From NCBI GenBank assembly GCA_021801615.1, contig JAJYXS010000125.1, forward strand, positions 1-17,268: DNA of 17,268 nucleotides, read 5' to 3'. This document shows positions 5,811-13,554 of the stretch, in pieces. Source of the stretch: Actinomycetes bacterium. Lineage in GTDB: Bacteria > Actinomycetota > Acidimicrobiia > Acidimicrobiales > RAAP-2. The translations under genes were made by a program, and so were the position numbers. Numbering within the stretch: position 1 is the first letter of the stretch; the number at the start of each line of letters is the position of its first letter. The notes below the pieces were generated by a model that worked only from the letters and a program-made list of their open reading frames with translations, was not told the DNA's origin and searched no databases.

Positions 5811-7376
5811 ATGCGTATCACTCGACTGAGCCGCGGCAAAGTCGCGCTGTCGGCGTGCGTCGTGCTCGCCGGTTTGACCGGTGCGCAGGCCTCGGCGGCC
5901 AGAGTCCACCACGCCGCACGCGGGGGGACATTGACGATCGCCGCGGTGCAGGCGCCAGTCAGCTTGAACCCGCTGCTCAACGGCAACAACCCCGACGAGC
6001 TGTACTACAACGACCTAGCATACGAGCCGCTCATTTACCTCGCACCCAACGGAAGCTATCAGCCGGGGCTTGCGACGTCGTGGCACTACAACAATAACCT
6101 GACAGCCTTCGACCTGCAGCTGCGGCGAGGTGTCCGCTTCAGCGACGGCTCGCCCCTCACGGCCCAAGCGGTAGTGAGGTCCATCGAGGCGGTGAAGCAG
6201 GCGAACGGACCCATCGACATCTATGCCAACGTGATCAAGTCCGTCGTCGCCACGGGACCGCTCAGCGTGCAGATCAACCTCACCGGACCAGATCCGGACG
6301 TGCCACTGATCATGACCCAGCGGATGCCCGTCGGGGACATCGTCAGTCCGAAGGCTCTGGCAAGTGCGTCCAGTGAGTCCGCCCTAGCGACCGAGACGGA
6401 CGGCGCGGGTCCCTACGTGCTCGACCAGTCGGCGACGACCCCGGGGGACACCTACACCTACGTCCCGAACCGCTACTACTACGACCAGTCGGCCATCCAC
6501 TTCCAGCGGTTCGTGATCAAGGTCATTCCGGACCTCTCCACATCGTTCAACGCCTTACGGACAGGTCAGATCGCGTTCGCTGACGGCGCGTTCACGAGCG
6601 CCCCCGAGGCGAAGGCAGACGGCCTCTCCGTCTACTCGGCGCTCTCGACGTGGTTCGGTGGCTTCTTGTTCGACCGGAACAGTGGCCCATTGCGGAGCCT
6701 CCTTGTCCGCCAAGCGCTCAACTATGCAACGAACCGGCCCGCTATCACCGCGACGATCTTCGGCAGCTTCGGCAAGCCGAGCGACGAGGTGTCACTTCCC
6801 GGCTACGTCGGCGACGGCTATGCTCCCGGCTGCAACAGCTACTACAGCTACAACGTGGCGAAGGCGAAGAAGCTGCTTGCCGAGGCGGGCTATCCGAAGG
6901 GGTTCACACTGACAATGGGGGCGTCGGATGCATGGAACGACGGGGCCCAGATCGCGCAGGCGCTCGCGAGCGACTGGTCCGCGATTGGGGTGACGGTCAA
7001 CATCAAGACGTACCCGAGCCTCGTCCAGATGCTCGGTCCCTGGAAGAGCGCCCAGCTCCCTTCGCTCGCCGGCGGCTACGACGGGCAACCGCTGTACATC
7101 GAGCAGGGCCAGCTTCTCGCCCAGAACGCCGGGCTGTTCAACCCGTACAAGACGGTGAACAGCGCGCTGACGGCGCTCATCCACAGGGCCATGTCGGCGA
7201 CGACGAAGAGCGCGGCTGCCAAGGACTGGACGGCAGCGGAGTGCGAGGTGGTGAAGCTCGCCTGGTTCGTGCCGGTAAGCAGCGGCAGCCGGGTGTTCTT
7301 CGCTCAGAAGTCCCTGCATGGAATCGGGATGTCGTCGGTCAGCTTCGCCCCGGATCCCGCGGTTTGGTACGAGTAA
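5811..7376 (+). CDS. ABC transporter substrate-binding protein, family 5 (peptide/oligosaccharide type)
   Basis: The 521-residue protein begins with a signal peptide: a basic start, the hydrophobic stretch VALSACVVLAGLTG and a likely cleavage after QASA near residue 29. An LSAC lipobox-like tetrapeptide is present but sits too early in the hydrophobic region to be a convincing lipoprotein site. The mature part follows the family 5 pattern: GGTLTIAAVQAPVSLNPL, YEPLIYLAPNGSYQPGLATSW, LRRGVRFSDGSPLTAQAVV, the GAGPYVLD segment, VRQALNYATNR and AKKLLAEAGYPKGFTL. These proteins deliver peptides, nickel or oligosaccharides to Dpp/Opp permeases. Neighbours suggest a carbohydrate or sugar-acid oligomer. 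The gene stands alone between a leader hairpin and a strong terminator, separated from its permease genes by two enzyme genes. Confidence 0.93.
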   Translation: MRITRLSRGKVALSACVVLAGLTGAQASAARVHHAARGGTLTIAAVQAPVSLNPLLNGNNPDELYYNDLAYEPLIYLAPNGSYQPGLATSWHYNNNLTAFDLQLRRGVRFSDGSPLTAQAVVRSIEAVKQANGPIDIYANVIKSVVATGPLSVQINLTGPDPDVPLIMTQRMPVGDIVSPKALASASSESALATETDGAGPYVLDQSATTPGDTYTYVPNRYYYDQSAIHFQRFVIKVIPDLSTSFNALRTGQIAFADGAFTSAPEAKADGLSVYSALSTWFGGFLFDRNSGPLRSLLVRQALNYATNRPAITATIFGSFGKPSDEVSLPGYVGDGYAPGCNSYYSYNVAKAKKLLAEAGYPKGFTLTMGASDAWNDGAQIAQALASDWSAIGVTVNIKTYPSLVQMLGPWKSAQLPSLAGGYDGQPLYIEQGQLLAQNAGLFNPYKTVNSALTALIHRAMSATTKSAAAKDWTAAECEVVKLAWFVPVSSGSRVFFAQKSLHGIGMSSVSFAPDPAVWYE

Positions 7377-7406
7377 GCCGGAGCGCTTAGGCGACGCCGG
7401 AGTAGC

Positions 7407-7458
7407 CCTCGGCTCGAGCCGCAAGTGGCCGTTGGCGCCCTTGCGGCTCGAGACGAGG
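7407..7458. terminator. Strong intrinsic-terminator-like hairpin after the binding-protein gene
   Basis: CTCGAGCCGCAAG (7413-7425) and CTTGCGGCTCGAG (7440-7452) are a perfect 13-bp inverted repeat with a 14-nt loop. After one mismatch (7412/7453) five more pairs extend the stem to 7407-7458. No T-run follows, as is common in high-GC bacteria. It lies 30 nt after the stop at 7376 and would limit read-through into the second operon or stabilise the binding-protein mRNA. Confidence 0.75.
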
Positions 7459-7485
7459 CCCAAAGCCTTATGAGCTCGAAAGGTT

Positions 7486-8457
7486 GTGCAGTTGACACGA
7501 ACCCTAGCCACAGTTGTGGTGAACGGCGTCACTGCTGAGGTCGGTGAAGCCCCCCTGTGGGACTCGCGCCATGACGCGCTGGTGTGGGTCGATCTTCCGG
7601 TCGGTCGGGTGCACCTGCTCCCCACGGCTGGTGAGCCTAAGACCTACGACGTCGGCTCCTACGTGGGGGCGGCGCTACCGTCCTCACGAGGTGGCTGGCT
7701 GCTGGCCGACGCGGTGGGGTTTCGCGAGCTCGCCGAGAGCGGAAAGCTGACGACCGTCCTGTCCGTCCACGGTGATCAGCCCATGCTCCGTTTCAATGAT
7801 GCCAAGTGCGATCCTGCAGGCCGGGCCTGGGCCGGCTCGATGGCCTACGACAAGGCCGCCGGCGCGGGAACGCTCTACCGGCTCGATCCGGGCCCGGTGG
7901 CGACGCCGGTCCGCCGGGGCCTCACCGTGTCGAACGGCCTCGGCTGGAGCCCAGACGGGAGGGCGATGTGGTTCGCGGACTCGGCGAACCCGTGGATCGA
8001 GGTGTTCGACTACGATGTCGACAGCGGTGAGATCGTGTCACGCGGGCCTCGCGCCGCGATCCACCTCCTGGACGGTGCCGTTCCTGACGGGCTCTGCGTC
8101 GACGACGAGGGCTGCGTCTGGGTGGCCCTGTGGGGCGGGGGCGCCGTGCTGCGCTACACGCCTTCGGGAGTCCTCGACACAAGGGTGGAGCTGCCGGTTT
8201 CGCTCGTCACGAGCTGCGCGTTCGGTGATCGAGACGCGGCGACGTTGTTCATCACGACGGCGCGCCGAGGACTCCGGGCCGAGGCCCTGCGCCTCGAGCC
8301 TCTCGCTGGCGCCATCTTTGCCGTGCGCCCCGGAGTGACCGGGCGCGCGGCGACACCTTGGGCGGCCCTCGCGATGGAAGACGCACCCGGCCGGTCGACA
8401 GGTCAGCGCATGCGCGGCAAAGAGGTGCTGCCAGGGAAAGGAAGCAATGGTGGTTGA
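7486..8457 (+). CDS. SMP-30/gluconolactonase family lactonase
   Basis: The 323-residue six-bladed beta-propeller protein belongs to the SMP-30/gluconolaconase family, which hydrolyses aldonolactones with a single divalent metal. The metal ligands expected for the family are present: Glu21 (VGEAPLWD), Asn150 (TVSNGLGWSPDG) and Asp201 (VPDGLCVDDEG). LRFNDAKCDPAGRAWAGSM (101-119) carries the substrate-binding Arg/Asn pair. The last 30 or so residues (from about AMEDAPGR) run past the usual family end and overlap the next start by 11 nt. GTG 7486 is very close to the GAAAGG at 7478-7483, so TTG 7492 may be the real start. It heads the second operon. The lactone is probably the product of the SDR encoded near the operon end, which is inferred from the pathway logic. 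Confidence 0.9.
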   Translation: MQLTRTLATVVVNGVTAEVGEAPLWDSRHDALVWVDLPVGRVHLLPTAGEPKTYDVGSYVGAALPSSRGGWLLADAVGFRELAESGKLTTVLSVHGDQPMLRFNDAKCDPAGRAWAGSMAYDKAAGAGTLYRLDPGPVATPVRRGLTVSNGLGWSPDGRAMWFADSANPWIEVFDYDVDSGEIVSRGPRAAIHLLDGAVPDGLCVDDEGCVWVALWGGGAVLRYTPSGVLDTRVELPVSLVTSCAFGDRDAATLFITTARRGLRAEALRLEPLAGAIFAVRPGVTGRAATPWAALAMEDAPGRSTGQRMRGKEVLPGKGSNGG

Positions 8458-9751
8458 GGAACAGGCCGGAAGGGCTTCGTTCGTGCCGCCCGCATGGCAG
8501 CCCCTTGGCGGGAGTGCACTTCGGATCACGAACGTCCGTGCGATCTGCACGGCGCCCGAGGGAATTCGCCTCGTCGTCGTCAAGGTGGAGACGAGTGAGG
8601 ACGGGCTGTATGGGCTCGGCTGTGCCACGTTCACCCAGCGCCCGCTCACCGTCGTCACGGCGGTCGAGGAGTACTTGAAGCCCTTCCTGATCGGCCGTGA
8701 CCCGAGCGACATCGAGGACATCTGGCACGCTGCCCAGCTGAGCTCGTACTGGCGGAATGGGCCTGTCCTGAACAACGCCCTTTCCGGAGTCGACCAAGCT
8801 CTGTGGGACATCAAGGGCAAGCGTGCCGGTCTGCCCGTGTACGAACTCCTCGGGGGCAGGTGCAGGGAGGCGGCTGCCGCTTACGTGCACGCCAATGGTC
8901 GTGACCCCCAAGAGGTCGCCGACAACGTCGAGAGGTACATCGAGAAGGGCTTCCGCCACGTCCGCTGCCAGGTCGAGGTCCCCGGCTATGCCGCTTATGG
9001 CGTCGGCAGGAAGGACGCCGACAGCAATGCGGCGTCTGCGTTCTACCGGCTGGCCTTGGACCAGGCACGCTGGGAGCCGCGCCGGTACTGCGCGATCGTC
9101 CCGAAGCTCTTCGAGGAGCTTCGACATCGCTTCGGCGCGGAAGTCGAGTTGCTGCACGACGTGCACGAGCGAGTCCCCCCTCCGATGGCCGTCCAGCTCG
9201 CAAAGGCCCTGGAGAGCTACCAGCTCTTTTTTCTCGAAGATCTCTTTGCCCCAGAGGACCAGGAATACCTAGCGATGGTGCGCTTGCACTCGAGCGTGCC
9301 TCTCGCGATCGGCGAACTCCACTCGGGCCCTCACGAGTACGTTCCCCCCATCGTGGGGAGGTTGACGGACTTCATCCGGGCGCACGTGTCGACCATCGGC
9401 GGGATCACGCCGGCGCGCAAGCTTGCCGCTCTCGCCGAGTTCTTCGGCATCCGGACCGCCTGGCACGGCCCGGCCGACGTGTCGCCGGTCGGGCACGCCG
9501 CGAACCTCCAGCTCGATCTTTCCACCCCGAACTTCGGGGTCCAAGAGATGTACGAGTTCAGCGACGTATTGCAGGAGGTGTTTCCCGGGTGTCCGGAGAT
9601 ACGCGATGGCTCGCTCTGGCCGAACGGACTGCCGGGCCTCGGCATTGACATCGACGAGGACCGAGCGGCAGAACATCCCTATCCCGACCACGCTCTCAAC
9701 GGCTCGTGGCCAGAGATCCGCCGAGCTGACGGAACGGTCGTGCGGCCATGA
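8447..9751 (+). CDS. Enolase-superfamily sugar-acid dehydratase, D-mannonate dehydratase (ManD/RspA) subgroup
   Basis: The 434-residue protein matches the ManD subgroup of the mandelate racemase branch: YWRNGPVLNNALSGVDQALW (101-120), DIKGKRAGLPVYELLGG, YVHANGR (146-152), HVRCQVEVPGYAAYG (171-185), LLHDVHERVPP (235-245), FFLEDLFAPEDQE (261-273), IGELHSGPHE and TAWHGPADVSPVGHAANLQL (337-356). The three metal ligands fit Asp238, Glu264 and Glu290; His240, Arg173, Tyr184 and His340 occupy known catalytic or binding positions. Members dehydrate D-mannonate or D-gluconate to 2-keto-3-deoxygluconate, and many have low activity. The usual LEDP reads LEDL here. AAAGGAAG shortly before the ATG gives a good ribosome site; the start overlaps the lactonase gene by 11 nt. 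Confidence 0.92.
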   Translation: MVVEEQAGRASFVPPAWQPLGGSALRITNVRAICTAPEGIRLVVVKVETSEDGLYGLGCATFTQRPLTVVTAVEEYLKPFLIGRDPSDIEDIWHAAQLSSYWRNGPVLNNALSGVDQALWDIKGKRAGLPVYELLGGRCREAAAAYVHANGRDPQEVADNVERYIEKGFRHVRCQVEVPGYAAYGVGRKDADSNAASAFYRLALDQARWEPRRYCAIVPKLFEELRHRFGAEVELLHDVHERVPPPMAVQLAKALESYQLFFLEDLFAPEDQEYLAMVRLHSSVPLAIGELHSGPHEYVPPIVGRLTDFIRAHVSTIGGITPARKLAALAEFFGIRTAWHGPADVSPVGHAANLQLDLSTPNFGVQEMYEFSDVLQEVFPGCPEIRDGSLWPNGLPGLGIDIDEDRAAEHPYPDHALNGSWPEIRRADGTVVRP

Positions 9752-9783
9752 CCGAGACGCGCGAAGAGGTGGGCGGTGCTTAG
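9748..9783 (+). other. 11-codon mini-ORF bridging the dehydratase and permease genes
   Basis: ATG 9748 overlaps the dehydratase stop as ATGA and opens a reading frame for MTETREEVGGA that ends at TAG 9781-9783, just inside the permease gene (GTG 9776). It may be a coupling device that returns ribosomes to the permease start, or chance. Nothing shows that the peptide itself has a role. Confidence 0.3.
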
Positions 9784-10720
9784 ATCCGTCGGTCGCCGAC
9801 TGCTGCTTTCGGTCCCGCTCCTCTTGGGAGTCACCTTTTTGACGTTTCTTCTCGAGGCGCTGACCCCGGGTAACGAGGCGCTCGCCATCCTCGGAACCTC
9901 GGCGGATCCTCAGCAAGTCGCGGCCTTGAGCAAGCGGCTCGGGTTGAACCTGCCTTTCTACGTCCAGTACTGGCACTGGCTCGATGGCGTGATCCATGGG
10001 CATCTCGGGAACTCGGCGGTGACCGGGGTGCCGGTAGCGACGACGCTCAACAGCCATCTAGCTGTCACCCTGTGGCTCATCGGAGGAGCCCTCGTAATGT
10101 CTGCCGTCATCGGGATAACCTTCGGGGTTATCAGCGCGCTGCGGGGCGGGGTGCTCGGCAGGATCGTTGATGTCGTCTCGCTCGGCGGCCTTGCCATTCC
10201 GACCTTCTGGCTCGGCTATCTTCTCGTGCTCCTCGTCGCCGTCAAGCTCCGGTGGCTTCCTGCGGTCGGCTACGTCAGCATTGGTTCTTCGCTGGGCGGG
10301 TGGGCGCGCTCGCTCGTCCTCCCGGTATTTACTCTCGGAGTCGGAGGGGTGGCTCTCGTAGCCAAGCAGACGCGCGACGCGATGCTCGACGTGTTGAGCA
10401 GGGAGTTCATCCGCTCCCTGCGGGCTTGGGGCTTGGCCAGCCGGAGCATCGTCCTCAAGCATGCGATGCGGGCGGCCCTGCCCAACGTCGTCACCTTGAT
10501 GGGCCTCTACGTGGTCAGCCTGCTCCTTGGCACTGCCGTGGTGGAGACCGTGTTCGCCCTTCCTGGGCTCGGGTCGGAGGTCGTTCTCGCGACGAGCCAG
10601 CACGACCTGCGCGTCATCGACGGGGCGAGCCTCTATTTCACCCTCATCGTCGTCGTGGTGTTCACCGCGGCCGACCTCCTCACGGCGTGGCTTAATCCTC
10701 GGATCCGCTCGGGAAGGTAG
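9776..10720 (+). CDS. Dpp/Opp-type ABC transporter permease (DppB-like)
   Basis: The 314-residue inner-membrane protein has a first transmembrane segment at about residues 9-27, an extracytoplasmic region with LGLNLPFYVQYWHWL and HGHLGNSAV typical of DppB, and five more hydrophobic segments (about 96-120, 133-158, 178-196, 238-258 and 285-305). The coupling-helix (EAA-type) region is REFIRSLRAWGLASRSIVLKHAMRAALP (209-236, shown here in shortened motif terms REFIR, AWGL and LPN). ETVFALPGLG near the C-terminus is characteristic. GAAGAGGT at 9763-9770 supports GTG 9776. It works with the DppC part of the next gene as the translocation pore; the ligand is presumably the one bound by the protein at 5811-7376. 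Confidence 0.93.
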   Translation: MLRSVGRRLLLSVPLLLGVTFLTFLLEALTPGNEALAILGTSADPQQVAALSKRLGLNLPFYVQYWHWLDGVIHGHLGNSAVTGVPVATTLNSHLAVTLWLIGGALVMSAVIGITFGVISALRGGVLGRIVDVVSLGGLAIPTFWLGYLLVLLVAVKLRWLPAVGYVSIGSSLGGWARSLVLPVFTLGVGGVALVAKQTRDAMLDVLSREFIRSLRAWGLASRSIVLKHAMRAALPNVVTLMGLYVVSLLLGTAVVETVFALPGLGSEVVLATSQHDLRVIDGASLYFTLIVVVVFTAADLLTAWLNPRIRSGR

Positions 10721-10726
10721 GAGACC

Positions 10727-12706
10727 GTGGCCGTGGCAGTCGAGTTACGCGCCGGGACTGCGGTGTCGGTGCGGGAGCGGAGCACGCTCGTGCGGTTCCT
10801 CTGGCACCCAGGGGCCGCTTTCTCCGTTGGGTTCCTGGCGCTCGTCGTCGTGGCCGCCCTGGCCGCCCCGGTGTTGCCCCTGCACAATCCCATCGTCGAG
10901 TACTACCCGCACCTGTTCCAAGGGCCGGGCTCCGCTTCGTTCCCCCTCGGAACCGACGACCTCGGTCGCGACCTGCTGAGCAGGATGGTCTACGGGGCCC
11001 GCACCACCCTGCTTGGCGTCGGGGAGGCGCTGGCCGTCTTCCTCGCCCTCGGCGTGCCGCTCGGCCTCGTGTCCGGGTTCGTCGGCGGAGCACTCGACAG
11101 TTTGGTGATGTGGGTGGCGGACCTGTCCTACTCGACGCCCCAGATCGTCGTCGTCCTCGCCATCCTCTCGATCTACAGCCAGAACGAGACCGCTGCCATG
11201 CTAGCCGTCGGTGTGCTCGGGAGCTTCGGTCTCACCCGCATCGTGCGCGGCTCGACGATCGCCGTGAAGAACGAACAGTATGTCGCCGCAGCCCGAGTGT
11301 CGGGGCTGTCGTGGGGACGGATCACCGTTCGCCATGTCCTCCCGCGGATCGCCGGGCCGATCATTGTCCAGGCCTCCCTTTTCTCCAGCCTTGCTCTTCT
11401 CTTCCAGACGGGCCTAGAGTTTCTGGGCCTCGCCACGCACCCGCCCGCGCCGAGCTGGGGCAGTATGATCGCCGAGGCGGCGCAGTTCATCGTCCGGGAC
11501 CCCTGGATGATCGTCCCCCCCGGTGCCATCATCGCCTTGACGATCACCGCGCTTGGTCTGCTCGGGGACAGAGTTCGCGACGTCTACGCCGAGCGATGGG
11601 CGCCCGGGGGGGTCGTGGCGCTCGGCAGGACGCGCGAGCGGCACCAGGCGGCGCCGGCGGTGGTCGCACCGTCCCGTGCGGCAGAAGAGGATCCGACGTC
11701 AGGTGAGGCTGCCGTCCGGACGCCGGCGCTTCTCGAGGTGGCCGGCCTCGCGGTGGTCCTCGAGAGCCGGCGCGCCGAGATCCCCGTGGTCGAGAACGTG
11801 AGCTTCGAGCTGGAGAAGCGGGGAGCGCTCGGCATGGTGGGCGAGTCAGGCTGCGGCAAGACGATGACCGTCTCGGCCCTGCTCGGTCTGCTCCCCTCGG
11901 GGGCGCGCCGGCGGGCCGGCTCGATCCTCTTTGATGGCGAGGCGCTGCACCACTACGGGGAGAAGGAGCTCTCGAGGACGAGGGGCTCGAAGATCGGCCT
12001 CATCTCCCAGGAGCCAGTGGCGAGCCTTGACCCAAACTTCACCGTCGGCTCACAAGTCGCCGAGGTCGTCCGCCGCCACCGGGGACTGTCTCGCGCCGAG
12101 GCCCGCAGTGTTACCTTGGAACTCCTCGATATGGTTCGTCTCCCGGACCCCTCCCGCGTCTACCGTCGCTACCCCCACGAGCTGTCGGGAGGCATGGCCC
12201 AGCGAGTCGCCATCGCCGCGTCGCTGGCAGGCCGACCGAAGCTGCTCGTCGCCGACGAGCCGACGACGGCGCTGGACGTGACGACCCAGGCGGAAATCAT
12301 CGCGCTGCTGCGCTCGCTCCAGGATGAGCTTGGCCTGTCGATCATCTTGATCTCCCACAACTGGGGCCTTGTCGCCAACCTCTGCGACCGTGTCGTCGTC
12401 ATGTACGCCGGTCAGGTCGTGGAGATGGGGACGACCGTTGACGTGTTCACAGCACCGAGGCACCCCTACACGGCCGGCTTGCTCGCCTCGGACCCTCACC
12501 TCGTCTCCCGTGCTGACCGCCTGCGCGCCCTGCCCGGCTCCGTCCCCGAGATCGGCCAGTGGCCAGAGGGCTGCCACTTTGCCCCGCGGTGCCCCTACGC
12601 GATCCAGGCGTGCATCGATGCGCCAATTGCCGAGCAGCGCGTCGGAGCGGGGCATGCAGTCCGATGTATCCAGCACGAGCGACTTGTCTTGGAAAGGCCA
12701 GCGTGA
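10727..12706 (+). CDS. Fused Dpp/Opp-type permease and ATPase (DppC-DppD fusion)
   Basis: The 659-residue protein joins two subunits that are usually separate. Residues 1 to about 290 are a DppC-type permease (FPLGTDDLGRDLLSRMVYGAR at 73-93 in part, YVAAARVSGLSWGRI, LEFLGLATHPPAPSWGSM). A 40-residue Ala/Arg-rich linker leads to a DppD-type ATPase from about 334: Walker A GESGCGKT (372-379), Q-loop SQEP (427-430), signature LSGGM (486-490), Walker B LLVADEP (506-512) and H-loop His544. The residue after that His is Asn instead of the common Asp (SHNW). The C-terminal Cys motif CHFAPRCPYAIQAC (616-629) is the oligopeptide-transporter extension. GTG 10727 follows AAGGTAGGAG by a few bases and lies 6 nt after the DppB stop. 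Similar fusions are known in actinobacteria. Confidence 0.93.
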   Translation: MAVAVELRAGTAVSVRERSTLVRFLWHPGAAFSVGFLALVVVAALAAPVLPLHNPIVEYYPHLFQGPGSASFPLGTDDLGRDLLSRMVYGARTTLLGVGEALAVFLALGVPLGLVSGFVGGALDSLVMWVADLSYSTPQIVVVLAILSIYSQNETAAMLAVGVLGSFGLTRIVRGSTIAVKNEQYVAAARVSGLSWGRITVRHVLPRIAGPIIVQASLFSSLALLFQTGLEFLGLATHPPAPSWGSMIAEAAQFIVRDPWMIVPPGAIIALTITALGLLGDRVRDVYAERWAPGGVVALGRTRERHQAAPAVVAPSRAAEEDPTSGEAAVRTPALLEVAGLAVVLESRRAEIPVVENVSFELEKRGALGMVGESGCGKTMTVSALLGLLPSGARRRAGSILFDGEALHHYGEKELSRTRGSKIGLISQEPVASLDPNFTVGSQVAEVVRRHRGLSRAEARSVTLELLDMVRLPDPSRVYRRYPHELSGGMAQRVAIAASLAGRPKLLVADEPTTALDVTTQAEIIALLRSLQDELGLSIILISHNWGLVANLCDRVVVMYAGQVVEMGTTVDVFTAPRHPYTAGLLASDPHLVSRADRLRALPGSVPEIGQWPEGCHFAPRCPYAIQACIDAPIAEQRVGAGHAVRCIQHERLVLERPA

Positions 12707-13554
12707 GCGGCGTTATCGATGCCCCCTCGCCGGTGCTCGAGGTTGAGGGGCTGTCGGTGAGCTACCGCCGGGGCCTGTGGAAGGCTCCTGACCAGGTGGT
12801 GAAGGATGTCTCCTTCGAGATCCGCCTGGGCCGCACGCTCGGGCTCGTCGGCGAGTCCGGCTCGGGCAAGACGACGATCGGCAAGGCGATCGTGGGCCTC
12901 GTGGGTGTCGAGGGCGGAGAGATCCTCTTTTGTGGCGAGCCGCTCGCCCACTCGAGCCGGGCGCGGCGGCGCGAGCTGAGCGCGTCCATACAGATGGTGT
13001 TTCAGGACCCCTACAGCTCGCTCAACCCAGCGCGCACCGTGGGCCAGACCCTCGCCGAGCCGCTCATGGCACACCGCAGGCTGAAGCGGGCCGAGCTGGC
13101 GGGGGCGGTGTTCTCCATCCTCACTAAGGTCGGCATGGACCCGAGCGCGGCACGGCGCTACCCGGCGCAGTTCTCTGGGGGGCAGCGGCAGCGGATCGCG
13201 ATCGCCCGGGCGCTCATCGTCGAGCCGAAGCTTGTGGTCTGCGACGAACCCGTCAGCGCTCTCGACCTCTCCGTGCAAGCCCAGATCCTCAATCTGCTGC
13301 GCGATCTCCAGCGCGAGCTGTCGCTCACCTACCTGTTCGTCTCGCACGACTTAGCCGTGGTCCGCTACATGTCAGACGAGATCGCCGTCTTGAAGCAAGG
13401 GAGACTCGTCGAGTACGGGGATGCCGAGACCGTTGGCGAGCGACCTGAGCATCCCTACACCCAGGCCTTGCTCGCCGCCGCGCCCCGGCCACTGCACAAG
13501 CGACTCGACGTGACCGACGCTGCTGATGGTGCGATCGAGCACTCGTGCCGATGA
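12703..13554 (+). CDS. Dpp/Opp-type ABC transporter ATPase (DppF-like), short C-terminus
   Basis: The 283-residue cytoplasmic ATPase has Walker A GESGSGKT (50-57), Q-loop FQDPYSSLNP (100-109), signature FSGGQRQRIAIARAL (157-171), Walker B LVVCDEP (177-183) and H-loop His215 in SHDL. It pairs with the ATPase half of the fused gene to power the importer. GTG 12703 overlaps the preceding stop (GTGA) and is preceded by GGAAAGG at 12691-12697, so it is preferred to longer in-frame starts that would read through the upstream gene. The protein stops soon after HPYTQALLAAAP and lacks the Cys-containing C-terminal extension that most DppF proteins have and that the DppD half retains. Confidence 0.93.
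   Translation: MSGVIDAPSPVLEVEGLSVSYRRGLWKAPDQVVKDVSFEIRLGRTLGLVGESGSGKTTIGKAIVGLVGVEGGEILFCGEPLAHSSRARRRELSASIQMVFQDPYSSLNPARTVGQTLAEPLMAHRRLKRAELAGAVFSILTKVGMDPSAARRYPAQFSGGQRQRIAIARALIVEPKLVVCDEPVSALDLSVQAQILNLLRDLQRELSLTYLFVSHDLAVVRYMSDEIAVLKQGRLVEYGDAETVGERPEHPYTQALLAAAPRPLHKRLDVTDAADGAIEHSCR

Noticed and set aside
5823..5862. Lipoprotein signal (LSAC) on the solute-binding protein
   Set aside because: The Cys is preceded by only about three hydrophobic residues after the basic start, too few for a lipoprotein signal; a normal signal peptidase site after QASA fits better.
5693..6097. GTG frame of 134 codons overlapping the start of the binding-protein gene
   Set aside because: Arg/His/Gln-rich composition and out-of-frame overlap with a convincing secreted protein.
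8527..8540. Near-palindrome CACGAACGTCCGTG as a further LacI operator
   Set aside because: It lies inside the ManD-type coding region, has a mismatch in the arms and lacks the AACGTT centre of the leader sites.
12559..12702. Longer N-terminus for the DppF-like ATPase
   Set aside because: The added 48 residues are read through the end of the fused gene in another frame; GTG 12703 has a good ribosome site and the typical GTGA overlap.
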